NCBI GenBank assembly: GCA_964547415.1
Contig: CAZJNX010000224.1
Span: 1-7,194 of the forward strand
Length of the DNA: 7,194 nt
Direction: 5' to 3'
Source of the DNA: CAZJNX01 sp964547415
GTDB taxonomy: Bacteria; Pseudomonadota; Alphaproteobacteria; Rhizobiales; Amorphaceae
Made by a program: the position numbers and the translations under genes. The notes beneath the pieces were generated by a model. It ran no database searches. It saw nothing but the letters and a program-made list of their open reading frames with translations, and was not told the origin of the DNA. The stretch's first letter is position 1. Each line of letters starts with the position of its first letter. This document shows, in pieces, positions 5,958-7,194 of the stretch.

Positions 5958-6335
5958 GCGGAAGGCTGTCTCCCGTTCTCCCACATGCCGGCCGACGTGC
6001 GCCGCCGCCGGGACCGGCAGGGCGGCGTCCGGGAGGTCATGCGCCCGTCCGACGGGGGCAACGGCATGACCTACGACGCCGACCTCAACCTCGTCATCTG
6101 CGAGCATGCGACCTCGTCGGTCGTGCGCTTCCGGCCGGACGGCCCGCGCGCGGTGCCGTGCTCGCGCTCCGAGGGGCGCGAGCTCTACGGCCCGAACGAC
6201 GTGGTGGTCCGCTCCGGCGGAGCGATCTGGTTCACCGACCCCACCTACGGGCGCCTGCCGGGCTTCGGGGTGGAGCGGCCGACCGAGCGCGGCTTCCAGG
6301 GCGTCTACCGCCTGCCGCCGGGTCACCGGCCGGGA
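5958..6335 (+). pseudogene. Internal relic of an SMP-30/gluconolactonase-like beta-propeller hydrolase
   Basis: In the frame of ATG 5985, and continuing upstream as EGCLPFSH, the sequence reads MPADVRRRRDRQGGVREVMR, GNGMTYDADLNLVICEHATS, PNDVVVRSGGAIWFTDPTYG and GFQGVYRLPPG. These are consecutive blades of the SMP-30/gluconolactonase/LRE family, with the metal-ligand asparagine of the PND motif preserved. About 50 N-terminal residues and the C-terminal half are missing. Similarity stops near 6335, where the frame is disturbed (a GIVI piece appears in the next frame). The family hydrolyses sugar lactones and related esters. Its position after a lactonase relic suggests that both once served one lactone- or ester-handling pathway. 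Confidence 0.78.
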
Positions 6336-6433
6336 GAGGAGCCCGACGCGATGCGGACGGCATCGTCATCCGCACGTCACGGCAGGGCTTTACCAGCGAG
6401 GGCAATCAGCCCTGGTTCCGGGGTGCGGCACGC

Positions 6434-6438
6434 GGAGG
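6434..6438 (+). promoter_or_regulatory. Ribosome-binding site setting the GTG start at 6443
   Basis: GGAGG lies four bases before GTG 6443. No comparable site precedes the in-frame ATG at 6461, which decides the start. The 100 bases before it hold no recognisable promoter. Confidence 0.5.
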
Positions 6439-6442
6439 GATC

Positions 6443-7009
6443 GTGAGCGAAAACCCGGTGATGGTGGACCGGGCGCGGACGGAGGTGCTGCGGCGGGTCT
6501 TCGCCGCGCGCAAGTTCGCCGGCACGGACGATCCGACCGACGTTGCCGACGCGCTCGCGCTCGGGAGCGCACTCCTCGGTGCGGGTCTCGTTCCGGCGCA
6601 CAGGGTGATCGCCTGCGAGCGGCGGACCCGGCGGTGCCTGTTCGTGCGCCGCGACGGTGACGGTGCGTGCGAGGCGTTCATCGCGCTCCTGTTCCTCGGA
6701 GAGGGCGGGTTCCACGCCCTGATGCGGGGGACGTTCGCGCCCGAAGCGCCGGAGCTTTCCCACCTCGCCACGCCTGAGGAGCCAGCCGCCGCGATCTACG
6801 TGTGGTGCCTCGGCGGCAGGGGGAACGTCGCCCGGCGCGCCGTCGTGCGGGCGGTGACGGAGGCGAGGCGCCGGGCGTTCCCCGACCTTCCCCTGTTCGC
6901 CCGGCCCATGAGCCGGGAGGGACGGATGATGACGGCGGCCCTCGACGCGCCGTCGGCCGGCACGGCGTGGCTCGGCTGGGTGCCGGCCCGCCCGCACACG
7001 CCCGCCTGA
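6443..7009 (+). CDS. Uncharacterised protein, 188 residues, possibly a GNAT-like acyltransferase
   Basis: I do not recognise the family with certainty. From GTG 6443 the product begins VSENPVMVDRARTEVLRRVF and has a helical N-terminal region. Strand-like segments follow (RRCLFVRRDGDG, CEAFIALLFLGEGGFHALM). Then comes AAIYVWCLGGRGNVARRAVV, followed by a helix and FPDLPLFARPMSREGRM. A hydrophobic strand, a glycine/arginine turn, a helix and then a strand ending in a 'ARP.S.EGR' element is the arrangement of an acetyl-CoA-binding GNAT core, but the match is only structural reasoning. There is no signal peptide or membrane segment. Base usage is uniform and the frame is undisturbed, so the gene looks intact, unlike the relics upstream. 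The stop is 8 bases before the next start, so the two genes are probably one transcription unit. An ATG start at 6461 would remove six residues. Confidence 0.72.
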   Translation: MSENPVMVDRARTEVLRRVFAARKFAGTDDPTDVADALALGSALLGAGLVPAHRVIACERRTRRCLFVRRDGDGACEAFIALLFLGEGGFHALMRGTFAPEAPELSHLATPEEPAAAIYVWCLGGRGNVARRAVVRAVTEARRRAFPDLPLFARPMSREGRMMTAALDAPSAGTAWLGWVPARPHTPA

Positions 7010-7017
7010 GCCCCGCC

Positions 7018-7194
7018 ATGGACGATCCGCGTGCCTCCGCAAGGCCCGCACGCCCGAGCGTGCGGGTGGTGCGCACCCTCGACGACCTGCAGCGCGTCGC
7101 CGCGGTGCGCGCGCTCGTCTACATGGCGGAGCAGGACTGCCCGTACGGCGAGGAGTTCGACGGCAACGATCTCGCCGGCGCCACTCACCTCCTC
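7018..7194 (+). CDS. GNAT family N-acetyltransferase, N-terminal part
   Basis: The frame opens at ATG 7018 and stays open to the window end (59 codons), so the gene is cut by the boundary. The peptide includes PSVRVVRTLDDLQRVAAVRA, then LVYMAEQDCPYGEEFDGNDL, AGATHLL. The first strand and helix (VRV...L.DL..V..VRA.VY) and the EQ.CPY.EEFDGND.A.THLL motif are typical of a GNAT subfamily common in alphaproteobacteria. Such enzymes transfer an acetyl group from acetyl-CoA to an amine; the substrate is unknown. The acetyl-CoA-binding motif lies beyond the window. It follows the 6443-7009 gene by 8 bases. There is no clear ribosome-binding site in the gap, so translation may be coupled to the upstream gene. 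Confidence 0.8.
   Translation, partial: MDDPRASARPARPSVRVVRTLDDLQRVAAVRALVYMAEQDCPYGEEFDGNDLAGATHLL

Noticed and set aside
6383..6414. Inverted repeat CAGGGCT...AGCCCTG as a terminator before the 6443 gene
   Set aside because: Only seven pairs with an 18-base loop and no T-run; compatible with chance at this GC content.
6377..7051. A 224-codon minus-strand gene opposite the final unknown gene
   Set aside because: The plus frame has a ribosome-binding site, even composition and tight spacing to a GNAT gene. The minus frame is a His/Arg/Pro-rich shadow.

Overview
The window is very GC-rich and uses ATG and GTG starts. Its intact or edge-truncated genes are the tail of an adenosylcobalamin-dependent ribonucleotide reductase, a chemotaxis receptor, and a small gene followed closely by a GNAT acetyltransferase. 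Together with the relics between them, this suggests an alphaproteobacterium of the Hyphomicrobiales, plausibly Methylobacterium or a relative. The genus is an inference from composition and gene style, not a proven assignment.

Layout. Bases 2-82 are the C-terminal end of nrdJ, followed by a hairpin. Bases 267-1955 are a complete methyl-accepting chemotaxis protein with a CHASE3-type sensor, a HAMP domain and a signalling domain. From about 2035 to 6400 there is no intact gene. This stretch is a run of truncated, frameshifted and fused relics: the ends of two branched-chain amino-acid ABC ATPases (livG and livF types), an unrecognised piece, a flotillin coiled-coil region, the C-terminal domain of a CoxL/xanthine-dehydrogenase-type molybdopterin subunit, a MoxR/CoxD-type AAA+ ATPase in pieces on both strands, a CoxE-like VWA fragment, the N-terminal third of an N-acyl-homoserine-lactonase-like enzyme, and the middle of an SMP-30/gluconolactonase-like protein. 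From 6443 the sequence becomes orderly again, with a gene of unknown function (6443-7009) and a GNAT gene starting at 7018 that leaves the window.

How the parts relate. A CoxL-type hydroxylase, its MoxR/VWA maturation factors, a Liv-type importer, a lactonase and an SMP-30-type hydrolase could together form an import-and-oxidation pathway for a small organic compound. The simplest reading is that one or more catabolic clusters once stood here and are now decaying by internal deletion, single-base insertion and inversion. The most informative structure is the MoxR relic. Its N-terminal part lies on the minus strand and its remainder on the plus strand, and the disrupted interval is bounded by a 26-base inverted repeat and contains a large palindrome. 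I did not find evidence for a new functional system. The value of the window is as a dense record of genome decay and rearrangement.
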